Shown here: one piece after another, positions 32,371 to 44,119 of the stretch
How positions within the stretch are numbered: the stretch's first letter is position 1
How the letters are laid out: each line of letters opens with the position of its first letter
From: Physcomitrium patens
Lineage: Eukaryota > Streptophyta > Bryopsida > Funariales > Funariaceae
NCBI RefSeq assembly: GCF_000002425.4
Contig: NC_037273.1
Coordinates: 1,815,996 to 1,879,995 of the forward strand
DNA: 64,000 bases
Reading direction: 5' to 3'
The notes under the pieces: model-generated
What the model was told of the DNA's origin: nothing
The model's input: the letters and a program-made list of their open reading frames with translations, nothing else
The model's database searches: none
Program-made: the position numbers and the translations under genes

Positions 32371-33989
32371 TATCGTATTATGTGAAGTCTTACTTGAGAA
32401 TGCACCAAACACTTGGCTGTGGAAGGTAAAAGAAAATTGCAACAAAAGGTCCTAACAATCCAATAGGATTATAGAGAATTTACAATTAAACATTAACAAT
32501 CATAATCAAATATTAAGAAAGCTCAATTAAATTTTATTGAAGTTATAAAAGAAACACAAGAAAATCTTAAAGAAATATAAAAGAATATTAAAAAAAACTT
32601 AATCAAATCCTAACAAAAATCTAATAAAACCTTAAATTCTAACCAAACCCTAATCCTAATCTAACCTTAATCAAATCTTAGACAAACCCTAAATCCTAAA
32701 CTAAATCTTAATCAAACCTTAATCAAATCCTAAACCAAACCCTAAATCCTAATCCAACCCTAATTCAAACCCTAATCCAAATCTTAAACCCTAAATCAAA
32801 TCCTAAACCAAACCCTAAATCCTAAATTCTAAACCAAATCCTAAACCATACCCTAATCCTAACAAATCTTAAATCCTAAACTCTAAACCAAATCCTAACC
32901 AAACCCTAACCTTAAATCCTAATCAAATCCTAACTCAAACCAAACTCTAATCATAGATTTGAAAATTAAATAACTAAAGATTGAACCGTTGATTTTAATT
33001 CAAAATTTGCACACTTCTTGGAATTTAAGTTAGAAACCAGTACACAAATTTTGAAGAAAATTGTACTTACCAATTAGTCGATGACCTCAAAATTCCGCTC
33101 GGATGTCGGCTGGTTTCTCCTTCTCCAATCTTGATGCCAATTTCCAGCACTGATATCTCTCTTTTTCACCGTTTGATTTCTTCTATCTTATGCTTGCATA
33201 TAGAAAATCAAGTCTTCTACTGATAAAACCAAAAATCTCTCCAATCCAAATCGCAAATTATTAGATATCTAAAAAAACTTTACTCGTCTTCAAAATCCTA
33301 AATTCTGAGACCTTAGCCCATAAAAATCTTCATATGTATCGATCTAGCCATTTGATTGACCTCAAATCTCTTCCATACATTCACAACAAGCATATCAATA
33401 ATTTTTTAAACTTTCACTTGTAAAAATGCTACAAAAGACACAAAATCCAAACATTTGCAAACTGGTTTTATTTCTCAAAGACCGGAATTCACAGAGAACA
33501 TCACTTGCTTTGAAAATCCCTCAAAAATCCAATACTGATCCAAACGATATGAAATTACCTTTCAAAAATCCCTTCACAAGTCTTCTCTCTAGTTCCGCTC
33601 TTCGATCTTCCAAAGAATCCTTGAATCACCGTTAGAGTGCAGTTTTGTACCTCAGGGTCTGATTTCGACCCAAGTTCATAACTGGTCCTCTTCAGGTATC
33701 AACTTTCATCTTCTTGAGATAATTTTTACTAATTTGCACTCCTAACTCCTCTCTACATATTTCTATATCCTTTATTTTTCTAGTCTACCTTATTTTGTCC
33801 TATTTATGGCCTTACAAAGTAAATTGAAGTATAATTTGTAAAAAAGTAGCATTAGCACCTTTAATTTTTCTACCCTTTCACTAATATCTATTTTTTCAAG
33901 ATAATTTGATACAATATTTTTGAAGTGAGATCCTCAAAACATGATATTTTCTTCATCCTTTCACTCGTTAGCCATGTTACATCACAACA
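32371..33989 (-). repeat. 5' LTR of element D
   Basis: About 1.62 kb, paired with 24898-26551. It includes the telomere-like repeat block (about 32600-32955) and ends in plus coordinates at ATCACAACA next to ACATT. Confidence 0.9.
32600..32955. repeat. Telomere-like degenerate repeat inside D 5' LTR
   Basis: This is the same type of block as 25128-25512, here with more perfect AAACCCTAA units (for example near 32690, 32775 and 32812). Confidence 0.8.
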
Positions 33990-34253
33990 ACATTATAATT
34001 GTCACAACTTTCAAGATGATAAAATTAAAATAAAGATCTTCAAGAATAATATCTACTTCCTCAAATAGATGGTAAGATACAACATGTTTGGAATATCAAT
34101 CCTTAGTCTTGTTTCAAGACTATTTAGTCTTCTTGTCTTTAGCAGTAGCCATTATAGTTCAATATATTATCAACTTTGAGTCATTTCTTAGTCTTTTTGA
34201 ATAACATAAGAATGTATTGAAGATCTATTTCTTTGAGATTCATGTCCTTGATA
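33990..34253 (+). mobile_element. Chromovirus relic G, right part with LTR remnant
   Basis: ACATTATAATTGTCACAACT continues the ORF3 region interrupted at 24897, with a TAA at the codon where E and F have TGA. From about 34102 the sequence matches the last part of the E/F LTR (TCTTGTCTTTAGCAGTAGCC) and ends CATGTCCTTGATA. Confidence 0.75.
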
Positions 34254-35347
34254 TGTAGTGGTTTTTTAAGTTAGAAAAAAATACCTTATTTAATATCTTC
34301 TTTTGATTTTTATAGGCATATCTAGTCTTTTGGTTTTAAGATTTTTTATTATAATTATTCTTTGTTAATATTTAATATAGATAAAATAATTTATTTCCAA
34401 TGTAAAAGGGCTTTTTGATAGAGATTTGCTGTTTTATTTCTTATTTAGTGCAGAAGTGTTATAAATTATAGTTATAGATATTATAGATTTATTACATCTC
34501 TTAATATAAAAGAACATAATTCTTTAAAATTAAATAAGTAAAAATTATAATTAAAATTTTTTATCTTAATACAAAAATCTATTTTATATATTATAGAATA
34601 AATTAATTTATTCTAATTTCATGTGAGACACTATTTTAGCCCATGTTCTTCATATCCTTGCTTATATTTTGAATTTTGAGTTGATTTGTGGTTAAAGATA
34701 AGTTTCCATTTAAAATCAAGCTATTACTTAGCTTTTACAAATAAAATTTTAGCATTATTTTATTCTAATGAAGTATTGGATGTAAGATCTACCATGGTGT
34801 AATGCTTTTATTATTTTTTTATGTTATAAGATAGATATGGCTTCTTTAAAATCTATAACACCTATCCTGTCTTCTTTCTCGAATTTGTAATAAATATTCT
34901 AAGTTATCTTGGCTTTTTTAAGTCTTTATATGCTACTTTAAATTAAATTCTATGTCATAGCTCGAAATTGACAAATAGATTTTTAAGATTCCAGCTTGAT
35001 AGATGTAAAAATTTATAATAAAAAAATATATATTATTGGCTATAATGACTTTTTTTGCTATATTTAATTTTATAATACACCAATTTTTGGAATAGTTTGA
35101 AGAAAAATTAGAAAATGTGTTATTTCTAGTGGCAACTCTTGTTCCTTGCAATGACTAGTTTAGACACTGCATTGAATATTTCAAGTACTATAATGATTTG
35201 TTTTCATAATAAATTGATTTTGAACTTTTTCATTATTTCTAATAAATCTCCAATCTATCTATGTTAAAGTAAATCCGTCTTCTTCAATTAATTTCTTTAT
35301 TTATTTCACTAAAGTTATTAATTGCAATGTTTTTTTTACTTTTATAT

Positions 35348-35390
<43 letters not shown>

Positions 35391-36710
35391 TAACATAGTT
35401 GTTACTTAGATATTCTTATATTTTTTATTATCTTTCTTTGGTTCTTATTTTAATCAATGATTGACTTCTTCTAATCTATTTTAATCATTTATTATTTTAT
35501 TACTATCAAGACAAAAAAAAACATCTAATAAAAAGATCATTATAACTAATTAGTATAGATTTCTTTTTGAATAATAGAATTGATTACTTTCACAGCAATA
35601 TTCTATCCATCTATTGAATTCAAATCAACTAAAAAAATTAGATTCTATCAAGTTTTTATTATTTTAAATAACTTCTAAAATTTATTCTAAATTTATTGTT
35701 ATCTATAGATGTAAATTTTAGAATTTATTAAATAATCATCTTAATATAATTAACATTAGAATTTTAATTACTTACAATCCTTCTATTATGTCTAAGATCT
35801 TAATGGCTTTGGGGTCATAATTTAGATCCCATGCTTAGAATATGTACATACTAAGAACAAAATGGTAAGATAATATGAGGAAATTGCTTCTAACTATAGT
35901 CTTTAAATTTGGTTTTAAGTATAAGTATCATTTTTATGTGTTTTTTTCTTGTGTATCTCTAACTTTTTAAACAATCCTTAAGTCAAAAATTTATATTTTG
36001 GATTTTTTTTAATAAAACATACAATCACTATATGTATAGATAGATATTCTATCTTTGAAAAATCTATATTTTTATCTACCTCAACCTCTTTTGATACTAT
36101 TTTAATAAAGAATCTATTATAATTGGATGTATAACTAAGAAAAAGTTCCTTAAGAAGAAAGATTCTTGTAGACTAGAGTTTGTTAGTCTTATCATACACT
36201 CTTAGGATCTCCAAAATATTTCTTCTTCTCATAATAACATTGATTCTTGAATCTCTTTAATTCTAATTTTTGTGAATTTTTCTTTAGAATCTTCTCCATG
36301 CTTAAAGTCTTATTTCTTAACAAAATTTGCATATGATCACATTTCTTCTAAAAACTTAATTTTGAAAAAATTATTAAATAAAAATAAATAAATAAATCCT
36401 ATTTTTTATATTTTAAAGCATGTTATACTTAGTCTAGCCAAATCTAAATCCTTTTTAGATATGGAATTTAGGAAGCTTAAAAAGTCTTTCTAAAAATCTT
36501 TCTATCAACTTAAGAAAGTATATAATTGGATACTAATAATAATTTCCAAAAGTACATAAAATAATATATAATTTAAATTAATCTATTAAGATTTTAGATA
36601 TATTACTTATGTATAAATATTTAAATATATATATATACATACATACAAATAGAATTTAAGTTATTAAAAATTATATAAAAGAAACCAAATAATATAATTT
36701 TATTTTAAAT

Positions 36711-36746
<36 letters not shown>

Positions 36747-38220
36747 CAAGGATTTTAGATTTTTTGGTGGGTACTTCTCTTTTATTGCATAGAAATTATT
36801 GTGCCATGCATCCCTACATACACACAAAAAAAATCTTATTTATATCAAAACATTTTAAGATAAATTTATAATAAAAGATATTCTAAATTAAATTACCAAG
36901 ATTTTTCATTAAATAGAAAAAATATTGAAAAATTATAATGAAATTTTTTAAAATTTCATAAGTAAAATGAAATAAAATAAATAAATAAGAATGCCATAAG
37001 CTATTGCACACAAATATTTTACTGTAAATTCACTATATAATGTTTGTGTAAATAAGAATTTATTGTGTACATGTGGGGGTGCATGGTATGGAGGGTGTCC
37101 ACGCAATAAAAGAGGGGTGTGTACCTAGAAATTTCCAAAATTATTTATAAATAAATAATTTATATATCTACAAGAATTTTGTAATTGTTACAAAATTTAC
37201 TGCAAATTAGGATACTTTTGCAATTGGAGAAATCTTACACTTTGAAATGCATTAATAAATATGAATATATAAAATAAAAATTGTAATTTAAAAATTAGAA
37301 GAATATATTTATAATAACCAATATAAAGCTTTTATAATTAAGGATTATAAAATTATTATTCAAATATAAAAAGTAAATTTTATGGTCTCAAAAATTATCA
37401 AGAATATAATAAAAATTTCTTTTTTATTTATTTATTAAAAATTTAGGACAAGAAACCAAATATTTTTGAATTTTATTAAATATGGATTCATGTATAGATC
37501 AGTTTTCCGTTGCAACATAAAAAAATAAAAAAATAAAGTACCAATTATTTTTTTTTAAAAAAAGGACTGAAATGAATAATCATTAAATTAGCTTGAAATG
37601 AAATTTGTGCAAAGCATATCATTATATTAAGCCAAATATATTACTAGATATCAAATATTAATTTGAAAAAAATATAATCTTAATAATACTAACCAAATGA
37701 AATTTATAGATATTTTCATTTTTTATTTTATAGTTTGACTTAAGATGAGATTATAAATGCACTTATTTTAACAATTCAAAACAAGAACTTGTTAATCCAA
37801 TTTGTGAATGTTCATTATAAAAATGTAATAGCTCATGAATCAATTGCAATATATTCAAAATATCTCACATGAACCCATGAAATCAAAAGAAAACAACAAA
37901 ATACATCCACACACACACATATCAGAATACATTCAAATTAAGACCAAACTGAAACCCCATTCAAAACACATCTACCCATCATTTGTTATTTGTAAAACTT
38001 CAAAATAATTTAGGATCCTCAGTTAGGTTTGTGTGTAGTAGTGCAAACCCTATTTTCCATACTCCAACCCCCACACGTAAAGTATTTAGCAACAAGATAT
38101 TCTATTTTTTGGGGGCATTGTTGATGTGTAGGCACAAGGATTTGGAAATAAAGAATGGAGACTTTGAAATGAATTAAAGTGCTTGTTGCAATGTGACCTT
38201 GAAGGAGTCCCCGCTACAAC
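34254..38220. other. AT-rich intergenic DNA, no gene seen
   Basis: About 4 kb of AT-rich sequence with frequent stops on both strands. It holds AT microsatellites at 35352-35389 and 36716-36743 and the inverted repeat at 36766-37126. No coding similarity is recognised. Confidence 0.7.
36766..37126. repeat. Inverted repeat, possible MITE-like element
   Basis: The arms 36766-36826 and 37064-37125 are imperfect inverted copies. They share CTCTTTTATTGC and CCATGCAnCCC blocks and enclose about 240 bp. No clear target duplication or transposase is present. Confidence 0.4.
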
Positions 38221-38228
38221 TCTTCTTT

Positions 38229-38508
38229 CTCTCTCTCTCTCTCTCTCTCTTTTCCTTTACCTTTTATGTTAATTGTTGCTTCTTTTGTTGCTTCTTTTTC
38301 ACTCTTCTTTTGTTTTCTTATCCTATTAAATTAGTAATGTTTGAACAAAGACTGCCACTTCGTCAAGTACCTTCTTTTGTCCTCAAAGTAAGAGAAAGGT
38401 GTTGAAGGAGAATGTCAACAATGGGGGCTAAAGACCCAACTCATCCTCATTTCCTCGAAACGAAAATGGCTCTCTCTCTCTCTCACTCACACACACACAC
38501 ACACACTC
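38229..38508. repeat. CT and CA microsatellites
   Basis: A CT run at about 38229-38250, then CT at 38469-38484 followed by an AC run at 38487-38507. Short open frames across them are low-complexity and unlikely to be genes. Confidence 0.85.
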
Positions 38509-38650
38509 TACTACACAGTTGCATTACACTCTCTCCCACAATAGAACTAATAGTGAGAAAACTTGTTTTTCTCATTGTGACGATGCATAGTTCTTGTGTG
38601 GGACTGCTTAGTCCCTTTACTTGCATGCATGCAAAGCAGGAAGTCCAGGA

Positions 38651-38960
38651 GGGGGGGGGGGGGGGGGGGGGGGTTTTTTTAAAACAAATTTGGGGGAAAA
38701 AGGTTTTTTCAGGGGCTTTCATGGAAAATTCTGGGAACTTTTTCCCCTTTTCCAAAGGCCTTTTTCATGGGCTTCAGGGGTGAAGGCAACTCCTTTTTTC
38801 CCAGGGTCAAGGGCAATTTTGGGGGGCGGCCCCAAAAAATTTTTTGGGGGGGGGGGGGGGGGGGGGGGAAAAATAAAAATCCTCTCTTTCTCTAATTTTC
38901 AAATGAGTGTTTTCCCAAAACCCCCCAATATTTAAGACAAAATTTTTTCCCTTTTTTGTT
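38651..38960. other. Poly-G block and homopolymer-stretched sequence, probable assembly artefact
   Basis: Two runs of 23 G (38651-38673 and 38846-38868) bracket sequence in which nearly every base is doubled or multiplied (for example TTTTTTCAGGGGCTTTC). This looks like a failing read rather than genomic composition. The open frames here encode glycine or proline runs only. Confidence 0.6.
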
Positions 38961-39525
38961 AAAAAAAAATTTTGGGGAAAAAATATAGTTAATTTAAAAT
39001 AAATCAATTACTTGATAGAAATTTTGTAAGGAAAAAAATATTTTAAGGATACAAGGTAATTAAATTTCATTGAAAAATGAAATTTGATATTTTTAATGTA
39101 AACAAGCTATCTAAAAAAAATAATTTTTTAGTCAAATATAATACTCAGGGTAATTTTTTCCTTAAATTCTAACACTAAAAGTTTATTTATTTTTTAAAAA
39201 TGTATCTAAGATTTATTTGAAGTATTAATAATTATTTTCTAATATTTTAGATTAGTAAGATTTTACATGAACACTAAGATACTAAAATTTTATAAAAAAT
39301 TTTGAAAAATATTGATGAAAAAAATAAATAAAATAGAACAAACTTCAAATACATATAATATGATTATAAAATAGGTAAAAAAAAATAAAAATAATCATAA
39401 TACATTAGAATAAAAAATATTCTAGCTAAGGAAAATCATACAAATATTATATTTTAACATTAATTACTATTACGATTTTGTGCATGATTTTTATTAAAAA
39501 CTTAAATCTTATTTTTTACATCAGA

Positions 39526-39560
<35 letters not shown>

Positions 39561-41783
39561 GTTTATTTATTTATTTATTTTAAATAAAATATTACTATAA
39601 ATCATAACTATTTATTACAAAAAATATTTGGTATGTTTTAGAAACAAATCTCCAGAACAAATTCTCATAAGATTCAATGTAAAATATTATCAAAGATATT
39701 CAGTTAAATGGTAATAGTCTATTTAATACTAGATTTTAAATAGTCTGAAAAAAATCGAATTTGTTTTCTTCCACAAAGTTTAGAAGATTCTTTGAATTCT
39801 ACACTAGAATAAAACATTATTAAACAGCTATAAAATTTGCTGTACGTTGAATTTTAAAATTCTTTTTAAAGAGAACATCATAATTTGTTTTTTTTATTAA
39901 ATTTTTCTAATACATGGAATAGCATTTTACAAGCTTTATCATAAGTTTTTTTAATTAATAAGATAAAAATATTTATACTCATACTAAGAACATATATAGC
40001 TCAAATCCGAAAATAGTTTCAGTTATTACACAAGGTTAGAAATCATGGTTAAAAATTTAAGCATATAAACACCACTATTTTCTTTTCTTTCAATATATCT
40101 CTTAAGTTTTATTCTTATTATTGACTTAGAATTATATACTCTATATAATATGTAAAAAAAGTAATTTAGAAATATTATTTTTTTTATTGGAATAAAAAAA
40201 TTGTAAAAAACATGTTGAGTGGGGTTACAACTTGTGGTGGGAATAGCAATACCCTATATATATATATATATATAAAAGAAATATTTAGAAAAAAAATATC
40301 TGATTTTTAATTATTAAAATTTAAAATATGTACATAAAATTTTAAATAGATAGATACGTGAAATCCATTTATTTTTATAAATATTTGGCCATTTGAATTT
40401 AAATCAAAAAATTTAAACTTACAATTCAACAAAAAATTATAACTCATTTAATTATTACCTTTAAAATTTATTATTTATTATTTATAAAATTATTTTTAAT
40501 ATGTAAAATAAAATAATATATTAATTCAAATAAATTAATCATACAAGACAAACTAATGCAATGAGATGTAAAATATACTACTAAGTAGATGAATATTTAT
40601 ATTTAAATATAATAGATTGTATTAAAATTTAGAACTTCTAAAATTACCTAAAGAATTATAATCATAGAATGATATTTGAAGATGTATTAAATTTTAATTC
40701 GAAGATGTGTAATATCAAAATCATACTTAATAAAGTTGATAATATATTTATAAAATTATAGGATTTATTTTTTATTTTATTAAAAAAAACTAGATTTGGA
40801 TAATAATTTTTTAAAATTTAAAAATATAAACACTATAAAAATTTATTTGCTAATTTTGTAGCTTATGTTATTGCTTCAAGATATTGCTGTTTATTCATAA
40901 AATTTAAGATGTTTTTGTTTACTGAAATGTTATATTTTATTTTAGATTTTATTTTAGATTTTACTAATCTATTCTAATTATGAAATATAGAAAATTTCGA
41001 TTAGATTTTTTTAATGAAAATTTGATCCTGATATTTGATTAAATAAATCTAAAAAAAAATCATAATTTTTTTTTTGCAACAAATGAATAAAAAATAAAGA
41101 TAGTAGTGATATTTTAAAAATAAGTAAGAATTTATTTTAAAAAGAAATCTAGTATTTAGAAAGTCATAATTGCTTTATAATTTAGTATGATAGATTACAT
41201 AAGTAGATTATTGATATCAATGCAAAAAATTAAGCTAAGATAGTAGTAGAAAAAATATTAAAGGTATATCATTTAAAATATATTATTTAATTATATTTTT
41301 AAAATAAAATAATGTCTTCAATAAAAATCTATTTTTATTTTTGTACATCTTTAAAAATCATTTTGAAGAAAAAACATGGTGAAAAAGTAGTCAAGGAAAC
41401 AAGAAGAAATATAAAACATTAAAAGATTCTAAAGAGTACTATAAATAATCACTTTCTTCTATCTATATCCATAAAAATTTTAGAAGGCCCAAAGAAAGTT
41501 AATACAAATGGTATCTCACCACTACTTTCTTCTATGTGCGTAAAATCCAACAAGATCGAATACACTCACACAGGTATGACTTTACTCTTGATTAGCTATG
41601 AGTAGTACTGTACAACTTTTCCATTGTCACACCACTAAAACATAACTAACTTTGAAGTTATTGTGGATGGTGTATAGTACAATAGTAATTTCACCCAATG
41701 CAAACAAATCATCAAATAATGTTAGTTCAAGATTATTGTTAATTGCACCATCTTAGGATTAACAAATACCAGTAATACCCAAA

Positions 41784-41819
<36 letters not shown>

Positions 41820-42000
41820 ATCTTCATATTACACAACAGCCAACAGAAATGTAGCATCAACAAAACACCAAGTTACACACCGTCACTCAATGATACTCAT
41901 AATAGCTATTTGATAACATAATCATAAGATGCGTAAGATGGGTTATAGTTATCATTTTGGGTACTATTCTATATCATGTAAGATGGAGGTTGAAGGAACT
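38961..42000. other. AT-rich intergenic DNA, no gene seen
   Basis: AT-rich, with AT runs at 39529-39558 and 40254-40274, a TTTA run after the first, and a 29-base A run at 41789-41817. No coding region is recognised. Confidence 0.7.
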
Positions 42001-44119
42001 CCCAAGTTTAGGGCTCTCTCTTTCTCCCATTTCCCCCACTTCTAGAGTTGGTCACCCAATACGTGGAAGAATGTGAGTTTTTTTCTACTATTAATTCCAC
42101 GCCGGCAGTGATCACGTGCAAGCAGATCATGGAAGCTAGGAGGTGAAATCGTGAATGAAGCACACACACACACACACGAACATCTCGTCCTTTGGGGTGG
42201 CAACTATTCTGGTGTGAGAGGAGGGTGTGTACAACAAGTCTGGCAGCATAATCAAGGCTCTTTGTGGATTGACTAGTTGCCGGAGTGAGGGAGGAGTCAT
42301 GAGCCTATCTTTCCAGCTAGGAGATGGAGGAGGAGGAGGAAGCAGAACAATTTTCATGAAAGCTAAGCAAAGCAAAGCTAAGCAAGGATTCTATGATGAC
42401 CGTGCCTTGGACTGTCGACATGAGTCAAGGGTCTCGTCCCGAGTCTCGCACTCCCTGTGCCCTTTTTCTTCCACACTCCGCACACCTTCCAGGATTTTCC
42501 ACGATTTTTCAAACTCCTTTAGCTCGCACATCGCACCCTCTTTCCTGGCCCTGCCCGCCACAGTCGCTTCCACAGACAACCGCAGCTTCTTTTTGATATT
42601 CTGGTGATTTATCTACAGGCTGCCATCAATATCTATGTATTTGTGGCGGAATGGGTGCTAATTGGTGCAGTTAAAGGTGCCGAACTTTTGGAACACGGAG
42701 GTCTGGAATCCTCTGAAAGGTGGTTCATTCTGACGCCATATTGTATAACCGTGGGTCAGATTCCTTGAAACATCCCTTTTTGCTGACGACCATAGAGTTT
42801 GAGTTGCTTTTGCGGCAAGTTCGAATGCACTTCCTCACAATATGGGCCGTGAGTTAGAGCTTATCATAATGTTTGAATACTCTACCCACAAGTTTCCTTG
42901 TGCCACGCTGGTCGCTTGGCTGCGATTTTCTGACTCGGGTGGGAGAAAAGTCAGTCCGGAGAGCATTTACTGAGATGCATGGAAGGCAGTTGTCCAAAAT
43001 CCACCAGAAGGTGACTGCAAAGTTGGCATCTGGTCAATTAGTAGGGAGGTGAGTTTGCTGGTGAGGTAAAGCAAACCCGATTTAGCTACACCAACTCCAC
43101 TCCTGTCTGCGAATCGGTTTCGCTGGTAATGCTAGTGCGTTTTCCCAGTGTGAGGTCACTTTTTTCGCACGATTATGGCACCCACTTGGCATGAGTTTGA
43201 TCGGCAGTTTGAGAACTGCCAAATTGATTAAACGAAGATGAAGGTGGCTGTGTGGAGGTGGTCAAGGTCCACGGTATGAGATACTAATCAACGAGGACCT
43301 GTTACTGCTACTTTCTCCGTTGCTGTCGCGACGTTGTTGCCTGTAGCTTCCTCGTATTCCACCACTTCGACCAGGGCCACAATTGTTTGACCTTGAGCGG
43401 TCGAGTAGCAAGATTGTTACACCATCATTGTGAAGAACCGTGCTGTTCCGAAATGGCTGGTTAGTATGCAGCTACTAGCCCGAGAGCTCCGTTTCTACTA
43501 ACCCTGTCATGGTCTTCGGTAAACACAGTGAGAATGCGGTATTATCACTGCGTATTGCAGGATATTGCAGGATACAAACGCTTCTCACGTACATCAACTA
43601 CATTCAGAAATGACTTTCGATGCGTGATCCGACTAGCTTTCGTCAGATTTCAATAAACTAACCGTGCAAACGTAGACAGTCGGCCGATGCTGTGGCTACT
43701 GCTGAGCCAATTGGGTCTGATGCTGGAGTGGCGCAACGAGTTTGAACAATTTCTTTGTGGATCGTCAACGTTGAGAGAGCTGCACGCTCAGACACACACT
43801 ATAGTCAGTCGGTCGAACCGCAAGAGATCTTTAATCGACCTCTCCCGCAAGACGAAACAATTCAAACCTATTTGCTTAGTATGAACTCTCAGCCATTTTT
43901 GATTCATTTGCAAGTTTTTGACCGAAGTTTCGATCCGGTTTTCGAGACGTCCGTGAGGCTTTGTCAGCGATGGAACCTGAAGACCAAGAAAATGAGATCG
44001 TAGTTGAAGGGAGCATTCCAGATTACCATGGACACAACTTCGGGCTAAAAAGTAGTGACTTCAAGGAATCCAGACGCAACAACGCTGGGCTGTGCGCGTT
44101 TGCTTCCGTCCATTTAAGC
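42001..44119 (+). promoter_or_regulatory. Upstream region of the receptor kinase
   Basis: Base composition changes from AT-rich to more balanced here, as expected of a gene's upstream region and 5' untranslated sequence. A CA run lies at 42159-42176 and a CACGTG G-box at 42113-42118. Short frames (for example 42227-42607) have no recognisable similarity. No TATA box could be assigned with confidence. Confidence 0.4.

Larger units (their letters stand above)
24898..33989 (-). mobile_element. Ty3/gypsy element D (same lineage as C), inserted in relic G
   Basis: This is a minus-strand element of 9092 bp: 5' LTR 32371-33989, primer site 32350-32366, gag, pol, purine tract 26552-26565, 3' LTR 24898-26551. 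ACATT flanks it on both sides (24893-24897 and 33990-33994), and the flanks join into one continuous chromovirus sequence when D is removed. The coding region has many stops and shifts, and the LTRs are more diverged than those of C, so it is an older insertion. Confidence 0.93.

Noticed and set aside
38412-38935. Small proteins with glycine or proline runs
   Set aside because: They are translations of poly-G/poly-C and microsatellite DNA in a doubtful stretch.
42136-42607. Overlapping open frames upstream of the kinase
   Set aside because: No recognisable similarity, overlapping on both strands, and low-complexity parts.
43961-44119. N-terminal extension of the receptor kinase from 43961 or 43970
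   Set aside because: 43961 is TTG, not ATG. ATG 43970 would bury the signal peptide behind 50 residues, though it cannot be excluded.
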